Shown here in pieces: positions 34,532 through 43,995 of a stretch of DNA of 64,000 nt. A program made the position numbers and the translations under genes. Origin of the DNA: Croceibacterium_B sp035470785. Lineage in GTDB: Bacteria; Pseudomonadota; Alphaproteobacteria; Sphingomonadales; Sphingomonadaceae. Where the stretch lies: contig DATIQN010000018.1 of the NCBI GenBank assembly GCA_035470785.1, forward strand, positions 124,001 to 188,000, given 5' to 3'. Position 1 is the stretch's first letter. Every line of letters starts with the position of its first letter. The notes below the pieces were generated by a model, which saw only the letters and a program-made list of their open reading frames with translations, was not told the DNA's origin and searched no databases.

Positions 34532-35911
34532 CTATTCCACCCCCCCCTCGCGTTCACCCATGCCGAGCAGCTTGAGCTTGCGGTGGAGCGCCGAGCGCTC
34601 CATGCCGATGAAGCCGGCGGTCTTCGAGATGTTGCCCGAAAATCGGCGGATCTGAATGCGTAGGTACTCGCGCTCGAAGTTCTCTCGCGCCTCGCGCAGC
34701 GGGACGCCCATCAGCGCCGACATGCCGCTGCCATTCGAGCTCGAACTGCCGGTGATCTCCTCGGGCAGCATGTCGGGCTCGATCCGCTTGAGCCGCTCGC
34801 GCGGGGCGAGGATGACGGTGCGCTCGACGACGTTGCGCAGTTGGCGGACATTGCCCGGCCAGTCATAGGCTTGCAGCGCGGCCATCGCTTCGGAACTGAC
34901 CTCGGGCGCATCGGCCCCCTGCTCGCGCGCGTAGCGAGTGAAGAAGTGGTCGGACAGCGCCGGAATGTCGTCGCGCCGATCGGCGAGCGAAGGGATGGCC
35001 ACCGGCACGACGTTGAGCCGGTAGAACAAGTCTTCACGGAATCGCTTTTCCTCGATCTCCTTCTCGAGATCGCGCGCGGTCGAAGAGACGACGCGAACGT
35101 CGACTCCGATTTGCCGGGTTCCGCCAACGCGAACGAAGCTCTGGTCGGTCAGCACGCGCAGTATCCGCGCCTGGGTGCTGATCGGCATGTCGGCGACCTC
35201 GTCGACATAGAGCGTGCCCCCATCCGCCGTTTCGAGCAGGCCGGCGCGAAGCAACTTGCCGTCGGCCTCCTCGCCGAACAGTTCCTGCTCGAAGCGCTCG
35301 GGAGTAATGCGCGCCGAATTGACGGTCACGAAAGCCTTGTCGGCGCGCGGGCTCCACGCGTGCAAAAGCCGCGCGGCAACTTCCTTGCCCGATCCGGCGG
35401 GCCCGGTGATCATCACTCGGCTCCCGGTATTGGCCACGCGCTTCAGCGTCGCGCGGACCTGGTTGATGGCGGTCGAGTTGCCGGTGAACTCGTCGGTTTG
35501 CGCGAAGCCTTCGCGGAGCCGGGCGTTCTCGCGCCGCAGCAGTTCGGTCTCCGTGGCCCGACCGACCAGGTGCAGAAGGCGTCCGGCTTCGAACGGCTTC
35601 TCGATGAAGTCCATCGCCCCCCGGCTGACAGCCGAGACGGCGGTGTCGATGTTGCCGTGGCCGGAGAAAATGATCACCGGCAGGTTGGGCTCGCGCGCCT
35701 TGATTGCGTCGAGAACCTCGAGCCCATCCATCGGGCTGCCGTGCAGCCAGACGTCGAGCAGGACCAGGCTCGGTCGCCGCTCGTCAATCGCCTGGAGCGC
35801 GCGTGTGCTGTCGCCGGCCGTGCGGCATTCGTAACCCTCGTCAGTCAGTACGCCCGCGACCAGTTCGCGGATATCCTGTTCGTCGTCGACCACCAGGATG
35901 TCGAGCGCCAT
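34532..35911 (-). CDS. ntrX: response regulator NtrX
   Basis: This 459-residue regulator is the partner of NtrY. A receiver domain (1-120) has 'VVDDEQDIR' and the phospho-Asp in 'LVLLDVWL'. An AAA+ domain follows with Walker A 'GPAGSGKE' and Walker B 'GGTLYVDEVAD', and a Fis-type helix-turn-helix is at the C-terminus ('GNISKTAGFIGMERSALHRKLK'-like, key part ISKTAGFIGMERSALHRK). The loop that in sigma-54 activators reads GAFTGA is replaced here by 'EEADGKLLRAG', so it probably cannot remodel sigma-54 holoenzyme. It regulates nitrogen, respiration and cell-cycle genes in related bacteria. It lies 20 bases after ntrY. Confidence 0.95.
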   Translation of the reverse strand: MALDILVVDDEQDIRELVAGVLTDEGYECRTAGDSTRALQAIDERRPSLVLLDVWLHGSPMDGLEVLDAIKAREPNLPVIIFSGHGNIDTAVSAVSRGAMDFIEKPFEAGRLLHLVGRATETELLRRENARLREGFAQTDEFTGNSTAINQVRATLKRVANTGSRVMITGPAGSGKEVAARLLHAWSPRADKAFVTVNSARITPERFEQELFGEEADGKLLRAGLLETADGGTLYVDEVADMPISTQARILRVLTDQSFVRVGGTRQIGVDVRVVSSTARDLEKEIEEKRFREDLFYRLNVVPVAIPSLADRRDDIPALSDHFFTRYAREQGADAPEVSSEAMAALQAYDWPGNVRQLRNVVERTVILAPRERLKRIEPDMLPEEITGSSSSNGSGMSALMGVPLREARENFEREYLRIQIRRFSGNISKTAGFIGMERSALHRKLKLLGMGEREGGVE

Positions 35912-35931
35912 CTAATTACCTCCAGAATGTG

Positions 35932-38160
35932 TCATTCGGCCGCCTCAACGCCCGCGGCGGTCAGCGGATCGCGCGCAAAGCGCAACGTCACCTTCGTTCC
36001 TCCACCTCCTTGGTTGGCGAAGCTCATTTCGCCGGCATGTTCCTCGACGATCTTCTTGACGATCGCGAGCCCGAGTCCGGTCCCCTTCTCGCGGGTCGTG
36101 ACGTAAGGCTCGAGGATGCGTTCGGCGCCCTGCTTGGGCAGCCCGATACCGTTATCGCTTACAGTAACAGTAACGAACCGCGCGTCGGCCGTAACCTCGA
36201 CCGTGATGCTGCCGCGGTAGTCGAGACCAGCGTCGCTCCGGCGCGCTTCGATGGCCTCGGCGGCGTTCTTGAGAACGTTGGTCATCGCCTGGCCGAATTG
36301 GTGCCGATCGCAGGCGATCGCCGGCACCTTCTCGGGCGCCGAGAACTTGAAGTCGATTTCGGGTCGCGCAACTTCCTGCAGGAACAGCGCCTGGCGCACC
36401 AGATCAACCGCGTCCTCCTGCCTGAACACCGGTTTGGGCAGGCGCGCGAACGAGGAGAACTCGTCGACCATTTTCCGCAAGCTGCCTACCTGGCGAATGA
36501 TCGTGCCCGTCAGCTCATCGAATAGTTCGCCGTCCTGCACGATCTGCTTGCGGTAGCGGCGGTTGAGCCGCTCCGTCGCGAGCTGGATCGGGGTCAGCGG
36601 GTTCTTGATCTCGTGCGCTATGCGCCGCGCGACATCGGACCATGCGGCCTGGCGCTGATCGAGCAGCTGGCGCGTGATGTCATCGAAGGTGATCACCCAA
36701 CCGCTCGCCGCAGGCGCGAGGCGAACCGCCAAGGTCAGCAGTTCGCCCCCACGATTGGCGTGAACGATCCCGTGATCGGTGCCACTTCTGGTCAGAAGCG
36801 CTATTTCGGGAGCGACCTCGTTGAGCTTGAGGCCCACCGGCGCCGGTCCCGCATGGTCGAGGAGCAGGGATTGCGCCGAGGCATTCATCAGCTGCACTTC
36901 GCCAGTGCGGTCGACCGAGATGATGCCCGCCGTAATCGACTGGAGTACCGTTTCAATGAACGCGCGGCGCTCGGCAAGCTGCCGGTTGGCGCCCACCAAT
37001 GCCGCGGTCTGCCGTTCGATCTGCCCGGTCATGCGATTGAAGGCCCGATTCAGCAGGCCGATCTCGTCGGGCCCCGTGCGGCCTTCGATACGCATGTCGT
37101 AATCGCCGCTGCCGACGCGCCGGGCAGCTGCCACGAGTTCGGTGAGAGGACGCACCTGGCGGTCGGCGAAGCGCAGGGCGAACCAGACGGCGAGACCCAC
37201 GAGTGCCAGGGAAACGGCAAATAGCAGGAGGTTGAAGCGCAATTGCATGATCCGCGATCGCGTCTTTAGGTCCTGATAACCGGCCAAAACGCCTTGCGCC
37301 CGCTTCCACTGGCTCAGCGCAGGAGCATCGGAATTGCGCGCATTGTAAAGGTAGATGCCGGCCTTGAGGTCGATCGCCGCGACCGCCTGAATGCGACTCT
37401 GGCTGGCCGCCACGACGACGTCCTTGCCAGCCTTGAGTTGCGGCAGAGCTGCCTGCACGGCGCGCTGTACCAGAGTACCTTCTTCGGGATCGACGATCGC
37501 CACCACACGCAGGCTCCCGTCGGCAACCTGCTGCACAATCGCGCTACGTTGGAGTTCGCGCTGGTATACCTGGATCCCGTAGACTTCCTGGAACTCGGGA
37601 CTGAGCAACGGATAGCGCTGGAGATAAAAGCGCATGTCGCCGGCCATCGTGGTGGTGTTGTCCGCAACGTCCTTCTGATTCTGGTCGTAATATCCGCGCG
37701 CCAGGGTGCGCGCGTTCTCTATCAGGCCGCGCTGGTTGTCATTGAACCAGAATTCGACTCCCGACTGAAACAGCACGCTGGCGAATACCGCGACCAGCAA
37801 TGTCGGAACAGCCGCCACCAGGGAGAAGAAGAACACCAGTTTGACGTGGAGCCGTGCACTCGAATCGCCGGCGCGCCGGATCGCCAATCGCCGACCGCCC
37901 AGCACGACCAGGGCAAGTGCCGGGATCAAGGTTCCCAACAGCAGCGCCGTTGTCTGCAATGACGGAAGCGGCTCTCCGGGATTGCCCGACTGCGTCAACG
38001 CCAGGTAGGCGCTCGACAACATGATGAGCAGCGCGATGGCCGCGATCACCTCGAGCCACAGGAACAAGTTGACCCGCCGCGAGGTCAGCAGCGCGCGGCG
38101 CCACCAACGGGGGAATCGCCGCCGGTGCGGCGGACTTGGCGATGCGGGGGCCTCGGCCAT
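35932..38160 (-). CDS. ntrY: sensor histidine kinase NtrY
   Basis: This 742-residue inner-membrane kinase has four hydrophobic helices (about 33-55, 70-90, 105-128 and 310-330), an extracytoplasmic sensor between the third and fourth, a HAMP linker, a PAS domain ('FIETVLQSITAGIISVDRTG' in part), the H-box 'ARRIAHEIKNPLTPIQLA' with the phospho-His, and a HATPase domain with 'DNGIGLP' and 'GTGLGLAIVKKI'. It phosphorylates NtrX and cross-talks with NtrC in relatives. ATG at 38160. The 59-base gap from ntrC suggests a distinct transcript start or a processed polycistron. Confidence 0.95.
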   Translation of the reverse strand: MAEAPASPSPPHRRRFPRWWRRALLTSRRVNLFLWLEVIAAIALLIMLSSAYLALTQSGNPGEPLPSLQTTALLLGTLIPALALVVLGGRRLAIRRAGDSSARLHVKLVFFFSLVAAVPTLLVAVFASVLFQSGVEFWFNDNQRGLIENARTLARGYYDQNQKDVADNTTTMAGDMRFYLQRYPLLSPEFQEVYGIQVYQRELQRSAIVQQVADGSLRVVAIVDPEEGTLVQRAVQAALPQLKAGKDVVVAASQSRIQAVAAIDLKAGIYLYNARNSDAPALSQWKRAQGVLAGYQDLKTRSRIMQLRFNLLLFAVSLALVGLAVWFALRFADRQVRPLTELVAAARRVGSGDYDMRIEGRTGPDEIGLLNRAFNRMTGQIERQTAALVGANRQLAERRAFIETVLQSITAGIISVDRTGEVQLMNASAQSLLLDHAGPAPVGLKLNEVAPEIALLTRSGTDHGIVHANRGGELLTLAVRLAPAASGWVITFDDITRQLLDQRQAAWSDVARRIAHEIKNPLTPIQLATERLNRRYRKQIVQDGELFDELTGTIIRQVGSLRKMVDEFSSFARLPKPVFRQEDAVDLVRQALFLQEVARPEIDFKFSAPEKVPAIACDRHQFGQAMTNVLKNAAEAIEARRSDAGLDYRGSITVEVTADARFVTVTVSDNGIGLPKQGAERILEPYVTTREKGTGLGLAIVKKIVEEHAGEMSFANQGGGGTKVTLRFARDPLTAAGVEAAE

Positions 38161-38219
38161 CGTTGCAAGGTTACAACGGACCTGTTGCAGATTTGCAAGG
38201 GCCTTTCGGCGGACCGAGG

Positions 38220-39632
38220 TCAGTTTGTGGCGGAGAAGCTGTCCGGATCGATGGCCAGCTCGCTGAGCCGCTTGCGCAGAGTGTTGCGATTGATGCCCAA
38301 CAGCGCGGCCGCGCGTAACTGATTCCCACCCGTCCGGGCGAGCGCGTGCTCGAACAAGGGCCTCTCAAACGCTGCGAGAGCGGCATGATAGAGCGTACCA
38401 GGGGCAACCGGCGTGTCGGCCAGCCAGGTCTGGAGAGCAACGGGAAGGCTCGTCTCAGCAGTATTGTCATCGCTCATCGGCCGGTCGGCCAGCAGTTGGG
38501 TGGCCGTGGCCGAGTCTACTTCCTCTTCGCGTGCGAGGAGCGCCGCGCGATAAGCGAAGTTGCGCAATTCTCGCACGTTGCCGCGCCAGGGCTGGCGTTG
38601 GAGCAGTGCAATCGCGTCATCGCTCAGCCGCCGCCGCGGCAGGCCTTCCTGCGCCGCGAGGTTGAGGAAATGATGGGTGAGCGCGGCAATATCGTCCGGC
38701 CGCTCGCGCAAGGGCGGCAGGTGGATCGAAACCACGTTGAGCCGGTAATAGAGGTCTTCGCGGAACTTCCCGGCGGCGATAAGCGGGGCGAGATCCCGGT
38801 TCGTCGCGGCGATGATGCGGACATCGGTCGCGACCTCCTCGCGGCCGCCGACACGGCGGACGCGCCCCGATTGCAGCGCGCGCAGCAGGCGGGTCTGCGC
38901 TTCAATCGGCATATCGCCGATTTCGTCGAGGAAGAGAGTCCCGCCGTTCGCTTGCTCGAACTTGCCGATGTGCCGGGCGACCGCGCCAGTGAATGCGCCC
39001 TTCTCGTGGCCGAACAATTCGCTCTCGATCAGTTCCGACGGAATCGCGGCGGTATTGACCGCGACGAACGGCCCGGCCTTGCGCGATCCGTGCTGATGGA
39101 TCGCCTCGGCGACAAGTTCCTTGCCCGTGCCGGATTCGCCGAGGATGAGCACCGTCAGGTCGTTGCGCAGCACGCGCGTGATCATGCGGTATACTTCCTG
39201 CATCGGCTGGCTGCGGCCGATCAGCGGCAAGGCTCCAGACGGCTCGTCGGCGTCGTGGCGCCCGGATTGCCGCGAATCCGCGGCCTGCCGTGTCGTGCGA
39301 ACGAGCTCGTCGAGATCGAACGGCTTGGGGAAGTACTCGAATGCCCCGGTGTCAGTCGCGCGAATTGCGGTTTCTAGCGTGTTTTGCGCCGAGAGAATGA
39401 TCACCGGCATGTCCGGCGCGGCACTATGCACGTCGGCCAGCGTTTCGATGCCGTCGCCATCGCCGAGCAAGACGTCTGTCAGCATGACGTCGTACTGCTG
39501 CTCCCCGAGGAGGCGATCGCGACCAGCAATCGAATCGCAGCGATCGACCGCAAAGCCGTCTTCTTCGAGCGCAGCGGTGATCACCGTGGCGATCGCGCCA
39601 TCGTCCTCGACCAGCAAGGCGCGCCTCGTCAT
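38220..39632 (-). CDS. ntrC: nitrogen response regulator NtrC
   Basis: This 470-residue sigma-54-dependent activator of nitrogen-assimilation genes has a receiver domain ('LVEDDGAIA', phospho-Asp in 'MLTDVLLGD'), an AAA+ domain with Walker A 'GESGTGKE', an intact 'GAFTGA' loop after 'ELFGHEK', Walker B 'GGTLFLDEIGD' and a C-terminal Fis-type HTH 'NQLRAAALLGINRNTLRKRL'. It contrasts with the neighbouring NtrX, which lacks GAFTGA. It overlaps ntrB by four bases. Confidence 0.96.
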   Translation of the reverse strand: MTRRALLVEDDGAIATVITAALEEDGFAVDRCDSIAGRDRLLGEQQYDVMLTDVLLGDGDGIETLADVHSAAPDMPVIILSAQNTLETAIRATDTGAFEYFPKPFDLDELVRTTRQAADSRQSGRHDADEPSGALPLIGRSQPMQEVYRMITRVLRNDLTVLILGESGTGKELVAEAIHQHGSRKAGPFVAVNTAAIPSELIESELFGHEKGAFTGAVARHIGKFEQANGGTLFLDEIGDMPIEAQTRLLRALQSGRVRRVGGREEVATDVRIIAATNRDLAPLIAAGKFREDLYYRLNVVSIHLPPLRERPDDIAALTHHFLNLAAQEGLPRRRLSDDAIALLQRQPWRGNVRELRNFAYRAALLAREEEVDSATATQLLADRPMSDDNTAETSLPVALQTWLADTPVAPGTLYHAALAAFERPLFEHALARTGGNQLRAAALLGINRNTLRKRLSELAIDPDSFSATN

Positions 39633-40714
39633 TTCGCTTTCTCCTGGCGTTCCATCGGCAAGTGGACGCGGAAGTGGGTCAGGCCGGCGGCCTCGTCGCG
39701 CTCGTGCGTGATCCGCCCGTTCATGTCGCGCACCAGCTTGTTGACCAGCGCGAGGCCAAGGCCCTGCCCGTTGGGCTTGCTGGTGACGAACGGCTCGAAG
39801 ATGTGATCGGCCAGTGTCGGATCGAGCCCTGGTCCGTTGTCGCTCACTTGCACTTCGATCGGCAGTTTCACCGGGCGGCCTAAGCGCATCACGTTGAGCA
39901 CCAGGCCACTGACGAAACGCGTGCGGATCGTGATGGCGGGCGCTTCCGCGCCGCGGCAGGCATCGCGCGCATTGGCGATAAGGTTCACCAGGACCTGGAT
40001 GAGCGCGCCCTCGTTGGCGAGCACCGGCGGTAACGAGGGATCGAACTCTTCATGGAGGGCAACATCCTGATCGCCTGCCGCGAACACAGTTTCGCAAGCA
40101 CGACGCACAGCCTGGTGGAGATTGAGCGGCGCGACCGGCGCGGGCTGTTCGCGCCCGAGGCGCTGCATGCGATCGATCAATTGGGCTATGCGATCGACCT
40201 CGTCGGCGATCAGCGTCGTGAGGGACTTCTCGCCCTCCCCCACCTTGCGCGCGAGGAGCTGCGCGGCGCCGCGGATCGCCGCGAGCGGGTTCTTGATTTC
40301 GTGAGCGAGGATTGCCGGACCGCGGAGTGCCGGCGCACGATCCTCGTCGCCGAAACGCTCGCCCTGCCCGGTGTCCGAAAAGGTCACCACGCGCCAGCCG
40401 GGATGCGAGATCAGCGCCGATACGGTCATATTCACGCGTTGCTCGCGCTCGCCGAAGCGCACTGTCAGGCCTCGCGCAGTGACTTGCGCGTCGGGCTCGG
40501 CGATGCGCTGGGCGATGCGCTCATCCTCGAACACGGCCAAGTCAAACAAGTTCTGGCCGGTCATTCGCCGGGCGCTGGCGCCGACGAGGTCCTCTGCTGC
40601 CTGGTTGGCTTGTCGTACGGCCAGGTCGGGGTCGAGCAGGAGCAGCGCGAAGGTGAGGCCGGATATCTGCTCGGCCTCGGTCGGGACGGCGCTTCCGCCC
40701 TGCGGATCGCTCAC
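39629..40714 (-). CDS. ntrB: nitrogen sensor kinase NtrB (GlnL)
   Basis: This 361-residue soluble histidine kinase controls NtrC and is itself controlled by PII. A PAS domain is at residues about 10-110 ('LLLLDPDLAVRQANQAAEDLVG' in part), the phospho-His lies in 'ILAHEIKNPLAAIRGAAQLL' and the HATPase domain has 'DNGPGLDPTLADHIFEPFVT' and 'GQGLGLALVNKL'. GTG start overlaps the dusB stop. The order dusB-ntrB-ntrC-ntrY-ntrX is the alphaproteobacterial standard. Confidence 0.96.
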   Translation of the reverse strand: MSDPQGGSAVPTEAEQISGLTFALLLLDPDLAVRQANQAAEDLVGASARRMTGQNLFDLAVFEDERIAQRIAEPDAQVTARGLTVRFGEREQRVNMTVSALISHPGWRVVTFSDTGQGERFGDEDRAPALRGPAILAHEIKNPLAAIRGAAQLLARKVGEGEKSLTTLIADEVDRIAQLIDRMQRLGREQPAPVAPLNLHQAVRRACETVFAAGDQDVALHEEFDPSLPPVLANEGALIQVLVNLIANARDACRGAEAPAITIRTRFVSGLVLNVMRLGRPVKLPIEVQVSDNGPGLDPTLADHIFEPFVTSKPNGQGLGLALVNKLVRDMNGRITHERDEAAGLTHFRVHLPMERQEKAK

Positions 40715-41727
40715 GCAGCCCGGCGCCGCACGAACGGCTCGTAAAAGCGCGCGATTTCTCCAAGCACCTGGTCGGGATCGTCGACGAAGTTGACATAGTT
40801 GCGGAACTCAGCCGAGCCATGCATCCCCTTGGTATACCAACCGATGTGCTTGCGTGCGACCTTGGTTCCTACGTCGCGGCCATAGATCTCGAGCATGGCT
40901 GAATAATGCTCGACAAGCACTTCATATTGCTCGTCATAACCCGGAGCTGGAAGCGTCTCTCCCGTGCGCCACCAGTGCATTACTTGCGCTAGGACCCAAG
41001 GCTTGCCGTAGGCGCCGCGGCCAATCATCACGCCGTCGGCGCCCGACTGCTCGAGCGCCTTGGCCGCATCCTCGACGCTGCAGATGTCGCCGTTGACGAT
41101 CACCGGGATCGAGATCGCTTCCTTGACCTTGCGGATGAACGCCCAGTCGGCCTCGCCGCGGTACATCTGATTGCGGGTACGCCCGTGGACGGTGACCATC
41201 TTGACGCCGAGATCCTCGGCGATGCGGGCCATATCGGGAGCGTTGAGGCTGTCGTGGTCCCAGCCCATCCGCATCTTGACTGTAACCGGCACCGACACGG
41301 CGTTTACCGTCGCTTCGATCAGCTTTGTCGCCAGCGGAACCTCGCGCATCAGGGCGCTGCCGGCGTAGCCGTTCACCACCTTGCGCACCGGGCACCCGAA
41401 GTTGATGTCGATGATCGCAGCGCCGCGATCCGCGTTCAGCTTGGCGGCTTCGGCCATCGAGCGCGGGTCGCAGCCCACGAGCTGCATCGAGACCGGCTCC
41501 TCGATTTTGTGCCACATGGCCTTCTGCAGGCTCTGGCGCGTCTCGCGGATTGCCGCTTCGCTGGCGATCATCTCGGTGACGTTGAGCCCCGAGCCGAAGC
41601 GCCGGACGAGCTTGCGGAACGGCAAGTCGGTCACGCCGGTCATCGGCGCAAGCACGACCGGGCAATCGATCTGCACGTCGCCGATCGCGATTGGCCGCAG
41701 CGGTGGTGGGGCGGGAAGAATGGACAT
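40711..41727 (-). CDS. dusB: tRNA-dihydrouridine synthase DusB (NifR3)
   Basis: This 338-residue FMN enzyme reduces uridine in the tRNA D-loop. The barrel start 'PVVLAPMTGVTDLPFR', the catalytic Cys in 'INFGCPVRKVVNGYAGSALM' (in part), 'VTVKMRMGWD', 'VHGRTRNQMYRG' and 'GVMIGRGAYGKPW' are all present. ATG at 41727 (MSILPAPPPL) is chosen; the longer frame adds unconserved residues. It heads the ntr operon, and the 77 bases to the divergent ispDF gene must hold promoters for both. Confidence 0.95.
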   Translation of the reverse strand: MSILPAPPPLRPIAIGDVQIDCPVVLAPMTGVTDLPFRKLVRRFGSGLNVTEMIASEAAIRETRQSLQKAMWHKIEEPVSMQLVGCDPRSMAEAAKLNADRGAAIIDINFGCPVRKVVNGYAGSALMREVPLATKLIEATVNAVSVPVTVKMRMGWDHDSLNAPDMARIAEDLGVKMVTVHGRTRNQMYRGEADWAFIRKVKEAISIPVIVNGDICSVEDAAKALEQSGADGVMIGRGAYGKPWVLAQVMHWWRTGETLPAPGYDEQYEVLVEHYSAMLEIYGRDVGTKVARKHIGWYTKGMHGSAEFRNYVNFVDDPDQVLGEIARFYEPFVRRRAA

Positions 41728-41804
41728 TGTAAGAACGGTGCCTAAAATTTGGGCAGCGCATAGTGGATTGCCCCGGGCCGCGCAAGCGTCTAGCCGCGCC
41801 GCCC

Positions 41805-42959
41805 ATGGCCCCGTTGCCTCCATTCGCCGCCGTCATCGTCGCCGCCGGCAAAGGCCTGCGCGCCGGGGGTCAGGTTCCCAAGCAATTCGCCAGCTGGCGC
41901 GGCAAGCCGCTCGTGCGGCACTCAGTCGACGTTTTCGCGAGGTTGGGCGCAAATCCCATCGTGGTAGTCATTCCCGCTGGCGCGGACGAACTGGCGCGGG
42001 ACGCGCTGGCCGGCATCGATGGCCTTCGTTTCGTGACGGGCGGGGCAACTCGCCAGCTGTCGGTGCGCGCGGCAATCGAGAGCCTGGTAGACGATGCTCC
42101 TGCGAAACTCCTGATCCACGACGCAGCACGGCCAGACCTTCCAGTGCAGGTTGTCGAGCGGCTGCTCATGGCGCTCGACGCGCATCCCGGCGTCATCCCT
42201 GCGCTGCCGATGGTCGATAGCATCGCAGGCGAATCCGCCGGACTGATGACCGCCACGGCAAGGCGCGAGGAACTGCGGCGAGTGCAGACTCCTCAGGCGT
42301 TTCGCTTCGCCGATATCCTCGAAGCACACCGCACCTGGCCGAGTGAAGCCGATGCGGGCGACGACGCGCAAGTTGCTCGCGCCGCCGGGCTCGAGGTTGC
42401 AATGGTCGAAGGCGACGAGCGCTTGCGCAAGTTGACCTTTGCCAGCGACTTCCGCACGGGCGCTGCGATGATCCGCATAGGCACCGGTTACGACGTGCAT
42501 CGCCTTGCTACCGGTGAGGAGCTTTGGCTCTGCGGCATCCGTGTCCCCCACGACAAAGGACTCGCCGGTCACAGCGACGCAGACGTCGGTTTGCACGCGG
42601 TGGTCGATGCGATCCTCGGCGCCTGTGCGCAAGGCGACATCGGCGAACACTTCCCGCCGAGCGATCCGCGCTGGAAATGCGCGGCCTCGGAGAAATTCAT
42701 CGCTCATGCAGTCGAATTGGCCGATAAGGCGGGCTACCGGGTCGGCAACGTTGACGTCACATTGATTTGCGAAGCGCCCAAAATCGCTCCCCATCGCGAG
42801 GCAATGCGGCGGAAACTGGCGGAACTCCTCGGCGTTGACGTTACACAAGTCAGCGTCAAGGCGACGACAACCGAACGACTCGGCTTCACCGGCCGCGGTG
42901 AGGGCATTGCCGCCCAGGCCGTGGCGACACTGGTTTCTCGGGAGGACCAAGAGAGATGA
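41805..42959 (+). CDS. ispDF: bifunctional IspD/IspF isoprenoid enzyme
   Basis: This 384-residue fusion performs two steps of the MEP pathway. The N-terminal IspD domain (residues 1 to about 220) transfers CMP to methylerythritol phosphate, with 'VIVAAGKGLRAGGQVPKQF' and 'LIHDAARPDL'. The C-terminal IspF domain (from about 222, 'IRIGTGYDVHRL') makes the cyclic diphosphate; metal-binding Asp/His in 'GYDVHRL' and 'GHSDADVGLHAVVDAILG' and the CDP-binding 'KATTTERLGFTGRGEG' are visible. The intervening IspE is elsewhere. Fusion is common in alphaproteobacteria. ATG 41805 is preferred to an upstream GTG. Confidence 0.97.
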   Translation: MAPLPPFAAVIVAAGKGLRAGGQVPKQFASWRGKPLVRHSVDVFARLGANPIVVVIPAGADELARDALAGIDGLRFVTGGATRQLSVRAAIESLVDDAPAKLLIHDAARPDLPVQVVERLLMALDAHPGVIPALPMVDSIAGESAGLMTATARREELRRVQTPQAFRFADILEAHRTWPSEADAGDDAQVARAAGLEVAMVEGDERLRKLTFASDFRTGAAMIRIGTGYDVHRLATGEELWLCGIRVPHDKGLAGHSDADVGLHAVVDAILGACAQGDIGEHFPPSDPRWKCAASEKFIAHAVELADKAGYRVGNVDVTLICEAPKIAPHREAMRRKLAELLGVDVTQVSVKATTTERLGFTGRGEGIAAQAVATLVSREDQER

Positions 42960-43501
42960 AACTTGCTACCCCCCTCGCCGCCCTTGCACTGGCGGCAGTG
43001 ACGTTTTCCGGCACCGCTGAGGCAGCGGTTCCGAGGTTGCCCGACATGTCGGGCGACGAAGTTGCCGCTTTGGCGGTCTACGCCGTGCCCAGCCTGCTTA
43101 CGGCGACCCGCCAAACGTGCGCGGGAAGCCTGTCACCCGACGGGTTCCTCGCGCGGCATGGCGACTCGCTGGCGCAGCGCTATGCGGCCGAGCAGAACGC
43201 GGCCTGGCCGGCAGCGCGCTCGGCCCTTTTCAAGTTTGCAGGACCCAAGACCGGCGACAAGCTAAAGGATTTCGCCACATTGCCGGACAGCGCCATCCGG
43301 CCGCTTGCCGATGCCTTGATTCAGGAAGAGGCCGCCGAAAACATCCACCCTAACTCATGCCGCAACGTCGAGCGCATGGCAGCCGCGCTCTCTCCGCTGG
43401 AGCCGCAGGATGCGGGGCGCATCCTGGGCGTGATGTTCGAAATCGCGGCCGAGAGCCAGAAAGTCGCCGCGCTGATCGAGGATAAGCCGAACCGACAATG
43501 A
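42956..43501 (+). CDS. secreted hypothetical protein
   Basis: This 181-residue protein has a signal peptide (LAALALAAVTFSGTAEA, cut near residue 23) and a mature helical region with two cysteines ('TRQTCAGSL', 'HPNSCRNVER') that may form a disulfide. No family was recognised. Its start overlaps the ispDF stop and its end overlaps pncC (ATGA), so it is translated with both. The coupling to an isoprenoid enzyme and an NAD-cycle enzyme gives no clear functional hint. Confidence 0.75.
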   Translation: MKLATPLAALALAAVTFSGTAEAAVPRLPDMSGDEVAALAVYAVPSLLTATRQTCAGSLSPDGFLARHGDSLAQRYAAEQNAAWPAARSALFKFAGPKTGDKLKDFATLPDSAIRPLADALIQEEAAENIHPNSCRNVERMAAALSPLEPQDAGRILGVMFEIAAESQKVAALIEDKPNRQ

Positions 43502-43995
43502 GCCAGTTCCTGCTTCCCGACGAAATCATCGATCTGGCCCGACGGGTGGTCGAGGAAAACCGCGCCGCGGGGCGCAAGGTTGCCGTGGCGGAAAGCTGCA
43601 CGGGCGGCCTGGTCGCGGCCGCGATCACCGAGATTGCGGGCTCGTCGGCCGTGCTCGATCGGGCGTTCGTAACCTATTCGAACGAAGCCAAGCGGGAGGC
43701 GCTGGGCGTGGCCGGCGACGTGATCGATGCGTTCGGCGCGGTGTCGATCGCCTGCGTCTACGCCATGGCGCAAGGCGCGCTCGAACACAGCAACGCCGAC
43801 GTGGCCGTGGCGATCAGCGGAATCGCGGGCCCTGACGGCGGAACCGAGCAGAAGCCTGTGGGCACCGTCGTGTTCGCCCGCGCCACCCGTGACGCCGAGG
43901 AGCGTGAGGCGGAATCGAAACTGTTCCTGGGCTGCAACCGCTCCGAAGTGCGTCGTCAGGCGACGCTCTGCGCGCTCGAGCTTCTCTTACCGTAA
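43498..43995 (+). CDS. pncC: nicotinamide-nucleotide amidohydrolase (CinA C-terminal type)
   Basis: This 165-residue stand-alone CinA C-terminal domain deamidates NMN to nicotinate mononucleotide, part of the pyridine-nucleotide cycle. 'VAVAESCTGGLVAAAITEIAGSS' (in part AESCTGGL) holds the catalytic Ser/Thr, and 'GIAGPDGGTEQKPVGTV' is the second signature. The N-terminal pyrophosphatase domain of full CinA is absent, as in PncC. The last 40 bases overlap the convergent ratA gene. Confidence 0.93.
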   Translation: MSQFLLPDEIIDLARRVVEENRAAGRKVAVAESCTGGLVAAAITEIAGSSAVLDRAFVTYSNEAKREALGVAGDVIDAFGAVSIACVYAMAQGALEHSNADVAVAISGIAGPDGGTEQKPVGTVVFARATRDAEEREAESKLFLGCNRSEVRRQATLCALELLLP

